A DNA stretch of 6,723 nucleotides, taken from Deltaproteobacteria bacterium (GTDB taxonomy: Bacteria > Desulfobacterota > Desulfarculia > Adiutricales > Adiutricaceae). The stretch spans positions 1 to 6,723 of the forward strand of contig JAISZP010000115.1 of the NCBI GenBank assembly GCA_031269135.1. Reading direction: 5' to 3'. Positions 1 through 5,709 of this stretch are shown in pieces. Under the pieces are notes generated by a model. It searched no databases, had not been told where the DNA came from, and saw only the letters and a program-made list of their open reading frames with translations. Position 1 is the stretch's first letter, and each line of letters opens with the position of its first letter. Made by a program: the position numbers and the translations under genes.

Positions 1-360
1 CGTCTTATCGGCCACATGTCGATATATGAGCGCATCGCTTCAGAAGACGCCGACTACAGACCAAGACGGAACCGGCGCAGCTGTATGGCTGAGGTTAGGG
101 CGGCTATTGGGCGGCGACAGCGCGTCTAGAGGTATCCTATAGGCGGCTGTCAGGGCGGCGATGGGGCATCTATATGTCGGCGACGGCACGGCCATATGGC
201 GCGGATATTGACGGGTCAAGAGCGTTTTCGACGATATTGACGATTTGCCGCTTCAGCACATGTTCGACCTCGATGTCGACAGCTTGAGCGTAAGATTATC
301 GTAAAAAAACATCATCAACAACAAAGTTGACGATGTCGGCGATTCAGCGGCCATATATCC
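1..360. other. Non-coding stretch with degenerate GC-rich repeats
   Basis: I find no convincing coding region on either strand; the frames are cut by stops and none resembles a known family. What can be seen is a set of degenerate direct repeats. GGCGGCT-ATT-GGGCGGCGA at 99-117 recurs as GGCGGCT-GTCA-GGGCGGCGA at 142-161. GATATTGACG occurs near 204 and 233, and GGCCATAT at 190 and 349. A perfect 10-bp palindrome, GCCATATGGC, lies at 191-200. The stretch could be a decayed gene or an intergenic repeat region; the sequence alone does not decide. Confidence 0.4.
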
Positions 361-373
361 TAATTTTTACCCT

Positions 374-379
374 TATACT
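374..379 (+). promoter_or_regulatory. Possible -10 box upstream of the TAXI gene
   Basis: TATACT matches the sigma-70 -10 consensus at five of six positions and sits where the sequence turns AT-rich, about 140 bases before the TAXI start codon. There is no good -35 box at 16-18 bases upstream, so it is only a candidate. If used, transcription would start near 386, just before the inverted repeat at 391-417, which would then lie at the very 5' end of the transcript. Confidence 0.2.
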
Positions 380-390
380 TTTGGATGGAA

Positions 391-417
391 GGAAACTTTC
401 CAGATTAAAAAGTTTCC
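391..417. repeat. 9-bp perfect inverted repeat in the TAXI leader
   Basis: The arms GGAAACTTT (391-399) and AAAGTTTCC (409-417) are exact reverse complements around a 9-base spacer. No T-run follows directly, so it does not look like a terminator. It could be an operator for a dimeric regulator of the downstream binding-protein gene, or an RNA hairpin near the 5' end of its mRNA. Seen in sequence; role inferred. Confidence 0.45.
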
Positions 418-504
418 CGCAATACGGTTATATTTTTTTGCAGCTGAAAATTCCACTATTTTAGTTGTAGAAAATTTTTTGCTCATTTTTTTTGTTTATT
501 CAAC

Positions 505-510
505 AAGGAG
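505..510 (+). promoter_or_regulatory. Ribosome binding site that fixes the TAXI start
   Basis: AAGGAG lies 5 bases before the ATG at 516. The frame is open further upstream to a TTG at 492, but that would put this site inside the coding region and add residues before the signal peptide. The next ATG (528) is 17 bases from the site, too far. The start is therefore taken as 516. Confidence 0.85.
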
Positions 511-515
511 TTTTT

Positions 516-1523
516 ATGCTAGCCAGAATGAAATTTAAAAGCTTGATTTTAGCCGCTATTTTCGTCTCTTTAATCGCTGTTTCTCCCGACTTCGCTTTCG
601 CTCAGGACCCCGCCGCTCAGCAACCGCCGGAAACTTTCATCACGGTCGGCACAGGCGGGGTGACAGGGGTTTATTTTCCGGCCGGCGGGGCTATCTGTCG
701 TTTGGTCAACAAAGGCCGCAAAGAGCACAACATTCGCTGTACCGTCGAATCGACGGGCGCCTCCGTCTTCAACGTCAACGCCATCCGTTCCGGGGATCTG
801 AACTTCGGCATCGTCCAGTCCGACGTTCAATACTACGCCTACAACGGCGTTGAACAGTTCAAAGACGCCGGTCCCGATCCCGATCTAAGGGTTTTGTTCA
901 GCCTTCAGTCCGAAGCTTTCACTTTAGTGGCCCGCAAAGACGCCAACATCAACACTTTTGACGATCTGCCCGGAAAACGTATGAACATCGGCGACCCTGG
1001 GTCCGGCAATCGCAACACCTTGGAATTGTTGATGAAGGACTACGGCTGGACTCCCGAGACCTTTCAGCTGGCTACCGATCTCAAACCTGCCGAGATGGCG
1101 CCGGCTCTGTGCGACAACAAGATAGACGCCTTCGTTTACGTCATCGGTCATCCCAACGGCTCGATCACTGAAGCTTCAACCACTTGCGATTCGCATGTCG
1201 TGCCCGTCACCGGTCCGACAGTGGAAGCTTTCATCAATAAGTATCCTTTCTATCCCATCGCCGTCATCCCCGGCAAAATGTACAAAGGCACCGACACCGA
1301 CGTCACCACCTTCGGTCCGAGAGCCACTTTCATGGCTAGCTCAAAGTTATCCGAGGAAGTAGCCTATCAAGTGACCAAGGCGGTCATGAGCAACCTCGAC
1401 GAATTTAAGGCTCTTCATCCGGCCCTGTCGTCCTTGACCCCTGAAAACATGCTGGAAGGCAATTCCGTGCCCTTTCACGACGGCGCCGTAAAGTATTTTA
1501 AGGAAATAGGCCTGATGCAGTAA
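516..1523 (+). CDS. TAXI family TRAP transporter solute-binding protein
   Basis: Periplasmic receptor of a TRAP (tripartite ATP-independent periplasmic) transporter of the TAXI subfamily, which delivers its ligand to a fused membrane component driven by an ion gradient. The product is 335 residues, the usual length for the family. Residues 1-29 form a Sec signal peptide: MLARMKFK, a hydrophobic core, then AFA before Q30 as the likely cleavage site. The mature protein opens with the family hallmark ITVGTGGVTGVYFPAGGAIC, followed by the STGASVFNVNAIRSGDLNFGI region and a second lobe containing FDDLPGKRMNIGDPGSGNR. Known TAXI ligands include glutamate-type compounds, but the substrate cannot be read from sequence here. 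The matching permease lies 342 bases downstream in the same direction, but a tandem array and a strong terminator intervene. Family assignment is secure; substrate unknown. Confidence 0.95.
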   Translation: MLARMKFKSLILAAIFVSLIAVSPDFAFAQDPAAQQPPETFITVGTGGVTGVYFPAGGAICRLVNKGRKEHNIRCTVESTGASVFNVNAIRSGDLNFGIVQSDVQYYAYNGVEQFKDAGPDPDLRVLFSLQSEAFTLVARKDANINTFDDLPGKRMNIGDPGSGNRNTLELLMKDYGWTPETFQLATDLKPAEMAPALCDNKIDAFVYVIGHPNGSITEASTTCDSHVVPVTGPTVEAFINKYPFYPIAVIPGKMYKGTDTDVTTFGPRATFMASSKLSEEVAYQVTKAVMSNLDEFKALHPALSSLTPENMLEGNSVPFHDGAVKYFKEIGLMQ

Positions 1524-1531
1524 ACCTGGCG

Positions 1532-1643
1532 CAGTGAATCCAGTCGAGCGAACTTGGTCAAGCTAACCTATTTAAGCTGACTTGGTTAAGCGAATTTGGT
1601 CAAGCCTACTTTGTCAAGCGAACCAGGTTAAGCTAACTTTGAC
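1532..1643. repeat. Tandem array of eight 14-bp units
   Basis: Directly after the TAXI stop codon the sequence falls into consecutive 14-base units starting at 1532, 1546, 1560, 1574, 1588, 1602, 1616 and 1630. The approximate consensus is AAGCKAACTTGGTC; the first unit is most diverged. No insertion or deletion breaks the register. Each junction makes a short dyad of the type CTTG-GT-CAAG, best kept between the second and fifth units. The unit length is not a multiple of three and the array lies outside any gene, so it is not a protein repeat. It may be a multi-site protein-binding array or a replication-slippage minisatellite; function unknown. Confidence 0.8.
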
Positions 1644-1693
1644 GACTGCGTCCCATCCATCTTATAACCCAAAGACAGGGATGAAATCTGATA

Positions 1694-1731
1694 GGAGGAA
1701 AAGCGGTTTTAACCGCTTTTCCTCCGTTTTT
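1694..1731 (+). terminator. Strong Rho-independent terminator after the TAXI gene
   Basis: A perfect 15-bp stem, GGAGGAAAAGCGGTT (1694-1708) with AACCGCTTTTCCTCC (1711-1725), closes on a two-base TT spacer (in practice a slightly larger loop) and is followed by G and five Ts (1727-1731). It should stop most transcripts leaving the TAXI gene before they reach the permease. Confidence 0.92.
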
Positions 1732-1865
1732 GGTTAAGATTTCAATATAAGTCAAGTAATTTAATTTTCTGTTTATTGTTTATATGTTGCATCGATCACG
1801 TTTTTATCAGTGTTTTATATGCCGAAGAGACTGTTTTGTTCTTTTTTAGGTTGCGGTGATTTGTT
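1732..1865 (+). promoter_or_regulatory. AT-rich leader of the permease gene
   Basis: This AT-rich stretch lies between the terminator and the permease start and must hold any promoter serving the permease alone. I see no -35/-10 pair with good spacing; several TTTATAT-like strings (around 1779 and 1814) could act as -10 boxes. A weak ribosome binding site, GGTGAT at 1855-1860, lies 5 bases before the ATG at 1866. Confidence 0.35.
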
Positions 1866-4445
1866 ATGGTTATAGATCCTAATATTAAAAGTTCCTCTGT
1901 CATTCAGCAAATGCTCGACTCGGAGACTGGGAGGAGAAAACCGAGCGGCGTCGCTCATTTCATGTTGATCGCCATTCCCATAGCTTGGTCGCTTTTTCAG
2001 TTGTGGATCACTTCCCCAATACCTTACACCATAGGCTTCGGCGTTTTGAACGACACCGCCACCCGTTCGATACATTTGAGCTTCAGCGTCTTTTTGGCTT
2101 ATTTGGGCTTTCCCATGTTCAAGTCCAGCCCTTCCAACCGCATCCCCATGTATGATTTTTTGCTGGCCGTCATCGCCGCTTTTTGCGCTTGCTATCTGTT
2201 TTTGTTTCAGGACCAGCTGGTCAGAAGACCCGGCATTCCGACGTCGCATGACGTGCTCGTCGCCGGCCTGGGAGTGATATTGCTTCTTGAGGCCACCAGG
2301 CGGGTCATGGGACTCCCGATGACCTGCGTGGCCATTTTATTTTTGGTCTATGCCTTTGCCGGCCCCTATGCCCCCGATCTCATCGCCCACCGAGGCGCGT
2401 CTCTTTCCAGAGCCGCGTCGCAGTTTTGGTTGACCCAGGAGGGCGTCTTTGGGGTGCCGCTCGGAGTTTCGGTCAGTTTCGTCTTTCTTTACGTTTTGTT
2501 TGGGGCCATGTTGGAGAATGCGGGGGCCGGCAACTACTTGACCGCCCTCTCTTTCGCTTTGCTGGGTCAGTTCAAGGGCGGACCGGCGAAGGCGGCGGTG
2601 GTGGCTTCAGGGCTTCACGGGTTGATATCGGGTTCTTCGATCGCAAACGTGCTCACTTGCGGCCCCGTAACCATAATGCTGATGAAAAAGATGGGTTTTT
2701 CTTCGGAAAAGGCGGGGGCCGTGGAGGTGGCCGCCGGCTCCAACGGACAGATCATGCCTCCGGTCATGGGCGCCGCGGCGTTTTTGATGGCTGAATACGT
2801 CAATATGCCTTATTCCCAGATAATAAAGCACGCCTTTGTTCCGGCATTGCTCGCCTATTTCTCTCTTTTGTACATCGTGCACATAGAAGCCGTAAAACTG
2901 GGCATGGAGGGCGTCTCAAAACCCAATAGGGGACCTTTGTTCGGAAGGCTGCTGAGGATGGGGCTGATGCTCTCGTCGTCGGTGGTGATTGTGTGTCTCG
3001 TGTACTATTTTCTGGCTTGGATACCCGGGGTTTGCGGAAGCTACAGCTGGCTCGCCTTCGCCGCATTTTTGATAATAGGGTATTTCGCGCTTCTCTACGT
3101 GTCTTTGCTTTTTCCCGATCTGCCTCTGAACGATTTGGAAGCCTTGCTGCAATTCAAGTCGTCCTTGCCCATCATTTTTTCCGGTTTATATTATTTGATG
3201 CCGACGGCCACTTTAGTCTGGGGGCTGATGGTCATGGAGATGAGTCCTGGTTTGGCGGCTTACTACGCCTGCCTGCTTATGTTCGTACTCCTTTTGACCC
3301 AAAAGCCCTTTACCGCCTGGAGGCGAAAGCAACCGATTCTTCCGGCGTTCAAGCAGGGAGTGTCGAGGCTTCTCAGCAGCTTGGTGAGCGGCGCCAAAAA
3401 CATGGTCGGCATCGGCTTGGCTACGGCGAGCGCCGGCATTGTGGTGGGGACCGTGTCTTTGACCGGCGTGGGCCAGGTCTTGGCTTCCATGGTGGAGATA
3501 ATATCCGGCGGCTACCTCCCGGCCGTCTTAATCATGACCGCCTTCTTATCCATATTGTTGGGCATGGGCCTTCCCACCACAGCCAATTACATAATAGTCT
3601 CGACCCTTTTGGCCCCGGTCATCTTCAACATCTCAGCCGCTCATGGACTGGGCATCCCTTTGTTGGCCGTCCATCTTTTCTGTCTTTATTTCGGCGTCAT
3701 GGCCGACGCCACTCCTCCGGTGGCTCTGGCCGCTTTCGCCGCTTCGGGCATATCAGGGGGCGACCCCTTCAAAACAGGCGTCCAGGGCTTTATCTACGAG
3801 CTTAGAACCGCTGTTTTGCCTTTCGTTTTTCTATACAATCAAGAAATTTTACTTATCAACATAAAAAACGTCTTCCATTTCGTGTGGATTTTAGTCACTT
3901 CCGTTTTGGCCTGCATGGCCTTCGCCAGCGCCACCCAGCGCTTTATGTTGATAAAAACCCGTTGGTGGGAAGTGGTCGTCTTGCTGCTGGCCATGGTATT
4001 TCTCTTTAGACCGGATATTCCTCAAGACCTGGCGTTTACTCCTTACCGCGATCTGCCTCCGGATAAAGTGATGGAAACCGTCGAGGCCTTAGATCCCCAG
4101 AGTCCGATTAGGCTCCATATAATAACCAATTTTTCCGACGATCGAGTGGTGGATCAGGTTGTGGTCCTTCCGCAAAAAGGCGTTTCGGCTTCGGAACGTC
4201 TGGAACATAGCGGCGCCTATTTGGCTTGGGACGGAGACAAACTCATGCTTGACGACGTGGCTTTCAACAGTCGTCTTGAGAAGTTGGGGGTGAACATGGA
4301 CGACCCCACCGAAGTGTTGGGGATAGAAGTTCCCAACGAGCGGCCCGCTAAGGCGCTCTTCAGCATTCCTGGCGTTGTTTTGATGGGCTGCATCGTTTTG
4401 TCTCAGTTGAAAAGGAGAAAAAGGCTGACTGCCGCGCCAGCCTAA
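1866..4445 (+). CDS. TRAP transporter fused permease (DctQM-type) with DUF3394 tail
   Basis: Inner-membrane component of a TAXI-type TRAP transporter, with the small (DctQ-like) and large (DctM-like) subunits fused in one chain of 859 residues. Hydrophobic segments run almost throughout. The N-terminal part (about 30-165) corresponds to the DctQ-like segments. The large-subunit core starts near 190 and shows family motifs: GLISGSSIANVLTCGPVTI (252-270), GSNGQIMPPVMGAAAF (291-306), GMGLPTTANYII (566-577) and MADATPPVALAAFAASGISGGDPFKTG-type sequence (612-638). From about residue 660 to the end lies a tail resembling DUF3394: two or three membrane spans, a soluble stretch (about 715-835), and a last hydrophobic segment before a basic end (KRRKR). 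The start ATG has a weak GGTGAT site 5 bases upstream. It should work with the TAXI protein encoded upstream. The coupling ion and substrate are not visible. Confidence 0.95.
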   Translation: MVIDPNIKSSSVIQQMLDSETGRRKPSGVAHFMLIAIPIAWSLFQLWITSPIPYTIGFGVLNDTATRSIHLSFSVFLAYLGFPMFKSSPSNRIPMYDFLLAVIAAFCACYLFLFQDQLVRRPGIPTSHDVLVAGLGVILLLEATRRVMGLPMTCVAILFLVYAFAGPYAPDLIAHRGASLSRAASQFWLTQEGVFGVPLGVSVSFVFLYVLFGAMLENAGAGNYLTALSFALLGQFKGGPAKAAVVASGLHGLISGSSIANVLTCGPVTIMLMKKMGFSSEKAGAVEVAAGSNGQIMPPVMGAAAFLMAEYVNMPYSQIIKHAFVPALLAYFSLLYIVHIEAVKLGMEGVSKPNRGPLFGRLLRMGLMLSSSVVIVCLVYYFLAWIPGVCGSYSWLAFAAFLIIGYFALLYVSLLFPDLPLNDLEALLQFKSSLPIIFSGLYYLMPTATLVWGLMVMEMSPGLAAYYACLLMFVLLLTQKPFTAWRRKQPILPAFKQGVSRLLSSLVSGAKNMVGIGLATASAGIVVGTVSLTGVGQVLASMVEIISGGYLPAVLIMTAFLSILLGMGLPTTANYIIVSTLLAPVIFNISAAHGLGIPLLAVHLFCLYFGVMADATPPVALAAFAASGISGGDPFKTGVQGFIYELRTAVLPFVFLYNQEILLINIKNVFHFVWILVTSVLACMAFASATQRFMLIKTRWWEVVVLLLAMVFLFRPDIPQDLAFTPYRDLPPDKVMETVEALDPQSPIRLHIITNFSDDRVVDQVVVLPQKGVSASERLEHSGAYLAWDGDKLMLDDVAFNSRLEKLGVNMDDPTEVLGIEVPNERPAKALFSIPGVVLMGCIVLSQLKRRKRLTAAPA
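4418..4443 (-). terminator. Possible minus-strand terminator inside the permease 3' end
   Basis: Read on the minus strand, AGGCTG/CAGCCT (plus-strand 4438-4443 and 4422-4427) forms a 6-bp stem around a 10-base loop, followed by five Ts (plus-strand A run 4418-4422). It could end transcripts of the convergent antitoxin gene. It shares bases with the plus-strand hairpin beginning at 4439, so the two structures are alternatives on opposite transcripts. Confidence 0.35.
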
Positions 4446-4470
4446 AAGTCGAGGGATAGGCTTTTCTTCT
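4439..4470 (+). terminator. Possible terminator of the permease gene
   Basis: AGCCTA (4439-4444) pairs with TAGGCT (4457-4462) around a 12-base loop, followed by a T-rich run of TTTTCTTCTTCTTTT type. The left arm includes the permease stop codon. The stem is short, so efficiency is uncertain. A second, larger pairing surrounds it: CTGCCGCGCC (4429-4438) with GGCGCGGCAG (4490-4499), 10 bp exact with 51 bases between. Confidence 0.4.
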
Positions 4471-4591
4471 TCTTTTGGAGATGGTGAAAGGCGCGGCAGA
4501 GACCTGTAGGATTCATCCATACATTTTTCACGCTTGCAAAGGCCGCTTTTAACATCTTGTGGCGTTTGCGGGGGCGTATGGAAACTGAAAC

Positions 4592-4972
4592 TTACAGAAA
4601 AGCTTTGGAGGAAATGTCAAAAATTTTACCTAGGCGTTTGGCCATTTCTTTACTGATGGCCCGTTTGCCGCTTTCCAACTCAGATACCCTGGTTTGCTTT
4701 ATTCCCAAACGCTCAGCCAGTTCTTGCCGGGTCATGTCCATTTTACCGCGATAACCGCGCACGGCCATACCGGGATAGGCTTCTGGAAAAACTTCTTCAA
4801 AAGTATAAAGCTGCTCGCCGTCTTCATTGACGGGCCTAGCGCCTTGCATCGCCAAAGCCAAGACGCTTTTTAAAGCTTTCGTCGCCAACGCCGCCTTTTG
4901 GGCAGGCACGGTTGCGCGTAAATCTATCCTAACAAATTCGCCGATAGTTTGCGATTTAATGTATTCCAACAT
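4592..4972 (-). CDS. XRE-type helix-turn-helix antitoxin
   Basis: A 126-residue DNA-binding protein that looks like the antitoxin of a RelE/HigB-like type II toxin-antitoxin pair. Residues 1-50 form a variable N-terminal region. Residues 57-76 (YTFEEVFPEAYPGMAVRGYR) match the linker typical of this antitoxin type. Residues 77-126 form a Cro/C1-type helix-turn-helix, with MTRQELAERLGIKQTRVSEL giving the two core helices and ESGKRAISKEMAKRLGKIF following. The start is supported by AAGGGAG (plus-strand 4980-4986) 7 bases upstream. Such antitoxins usually sit just downstream of their toxin gene, but no intact toxin is seen in the 200 bases upstream. It may now be an orphan, repressing its own promoter or another toxin in trans. 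Family firm; pairing inferred. Confidence 0.82.
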   Translation of the reverse strand: MLEYIKSQTIGEFVRIDLRATVPAQKAALATKALKSVLALAMQGARPVNEDGEQLYTFEEVFPEAYPGMAVRGYRGKMDMTRQELAERLGIKQTRVSELESGKRAISKEMAKRLGKIFDISSKAFL

Positions 4973-4979
4973 ATCCGAT

Positions 4980-4986
4980 CTCCCTT
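4980..4986 (-). promoter_or_regulatory. Ribosome binding site of the antitoxin gene
   Basis: On the minus strand AAGGGAG lies 7 bases before the ATG at 4972, a near-consensus site that supports this start and indicates the antitoxin can be translated independently of any gene upstream. Confidence 0.75.
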
Positions 4987-5003
4987 ATCTGAATCTTCAT
5001 TAT

Positions 5004-5194
5004 TTACTCTTGCATGTCTACGACATTCCAAACGGGGACATATCTCGGCTTAACTTTGCTGTGGCGGCAATGGTCATCAGGTTGGCGTGAATGTCTACCG
5101 GCGGCAGGTCTTTGGGTTTTTTTGCCGGTAAAGAGTACAGTCCAAAGTTGTTCCGGCATGTCTTTGCGCTTGTCTCTGTCGATATTATACCCAT
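5004..5194 (-). other. Unassigned short-ORF stretch upstream of the antitoxin, possibly a decayed gene
   Basis: Where a toxin gene would be expected, the minus strand holds only two overlapping short frames: an ATG at 5159 to a stop at 5004-5006 (51 residues, beginning MPEQLWTVLFTGKK and ending VPVWNVVDMQE) and another from 5194 to 5018 (58 residues, with a stretch PKDLPPVDIHANLMTIAATA). Neither has a clear ribosome binding site. The two frames meet at a run of seven As (plus-strand Ts near 5117-5123); removing one A would join MPEQLWTVLFTGKK to PKDLPPVDIH. This could be a frameshifted remnant or chance. I do not recognise a toxin family in any frame. Confidence 0.3.
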
Positions 5195-5210
5195 TTTAGT
5201 ATAAAATCAA
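5184..5210 (-). promoter_or_regulatory. Candidate promoter with overlapping operator dyad
   Basis: On the minus strand TATAAT (plus-strand 5184-5189) is a perfect -10 box, with TTGATT (5205-5210) as a -35 box at a short 15-base spacing. An exact 6-bp inverted repeat, TTATAC (5185-5190) and GTATAA (5199-5204), lies between and over these boxes, where a repressor such as the downstream XRE protein could block polymerase. This would drive the antitoxin transcript with a leader of about 200 bases. Confidence 0.45.
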
Positions 5211-5216
5211 CAGGCG

Positions 5217-5262
5217 ATTATGCCGCTGCTAAGACGTATTACGCCGCAAAATAGGCGTTATA
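5217..5262. repeat. Three related half-sites upstream of the promoter
   Basis: ATTATGCCGC (5217-5226) recurs as ATTACGCCGC (5238-5247) exactly 21 bases later, two helical turns. TATTACGCC (5237-5245) also forms an inverted repeat with GGCGTTATA (5254-5262), with one mismatch in nine around an 8-base spacer. The geometry resembles a cooperative regulator-binding region shared between the minus-strand antitoxin transcript and the plus-strand rhuM remnant. Binding protein unknown. Confidence 0.4.
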
Positions 5263-5290
5263 GTCGCGGAAATGAAGATAACAAGGAATA

Positions 5291-5578
5291 AATAAATCTG
5301 ATATTTAAATCTATCAAACCGCAGACGGGTTGACGAAAATCGACGTTCGCTTGGACGACGACACGGTTTGGCTTACGCGACAGCAAATCGCCGAACTGTT
5401 TGCCGCAGCGCGAACAAATATAGTCGAACATATCAAGCGCATCTACGATGAGGGCGAGTTGTCGCAGGGAGCAACCTGTCGGAATTTCCGACAGGTTCGA
5501 TTAGAGGGCAATCGTGAAGTTGAGCGCTCAATCCCGCTTTATGATTCAGATATGATTTTATCGGTCGGCTATCGCGTC
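5291..5578 (+). pseudogene. rhuM-like (virulence RhuM family) pseudogene, broken at both ends
   Basis: The frame encodes an N-terminal RhuM-family fragment, from IYQTADGLTKIDVRLDDDTVWLTRQQIAELF to ILSVGYRV. RhuM-like proteins are roughly 300 or more residues long, are often found in mobile or phage-linked regions, and have poorly understood roles. The family match includes the conserved VWLT..QIAELF, EGEL, RNFR.V..EGNREVER and SVGYRV blocks. At 5578 the match stops abruptly, where the family normally continues with an NSKRGTQFR-like block. At the 5' end, in-frame codons before the match read like the usual leader (NKSDI), but a TAA at 5306-5308 interrupts them and no ATG precedes them; the only later start is TTG at 5330 without a ribosome binding site. 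The frame stays open to 5908, but beyond 5578 it is antisense to hgcB and not homologous. The gene is almost certainly inactive. Confidence 0.8.
5473..5497. repeat. 25-bp palindrome inside the rhuM remnant
   Basis: AACCTGTCGGAA (5473-5484) and TTCCGACAGGTT (5486-5497) are perfect 12-bp reverse complements around a single central T. In the rhuM frame this covers the conserved ATCRNFRQV block, so part of the symmetry may come from coding constraint. No T-run follows on either side, so it is not an intrinsic terminator. Confidence 0.8.
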
Positions 5579-5709
5579 TTTTGTCCAGACGGCCTATTTC
5601 CTCTTGACGCTTGTTTTCGAGCGCTCCTCAGCGCCTTCAAATCAGTATGGCCGGAGGTAGGTATAAAGATTGGATTTTTGCAGGCCTCCGTCAGATCCTC
5701 TTTTCAAAA
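5579..5709. other. Junction stretch between rhuM remnant and hgcB
   Basis: No gene is recognised. It contains a small hairpin (GCGCT 5621-5625, AGCGC 5630-5634) and a 6-bp inverted repeat, CGGAGG (5652-5657) with CCTCCG (5685-5690). Neither has a T-run on the hgcB strand, so I see no convincing terminator for hgcAB. The left edge marks the point where the rhuM sequence is cut off. Confidence 0.4.

Noticed and set aside
492..515. TTG start extending the TAXI protein by eight residues
   Set aside because: The extension places the AAGGAG ribosome binding site inside the gene and has no binding site of its own; the ATG at 516 starts a proper signal peptide.
1532..1643. CRISPR array
   Set aside because: The 14-bp units abut with no spacers between them and are far shorter than CRISPR repeats; no cas gene is present.
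2993..3805. Long open frame (270 residues) inside the permease gene
   Set aside because: It is an alternative frame of the permease with a biased R/G/H/S-rich composition and no recognisable domain.
5652..5690. Terminator for hgcAB
   Set aside because: The 6-bp CGGAGG/CCTCCG pair has a 27-base loop and no T-run on the minus strand.
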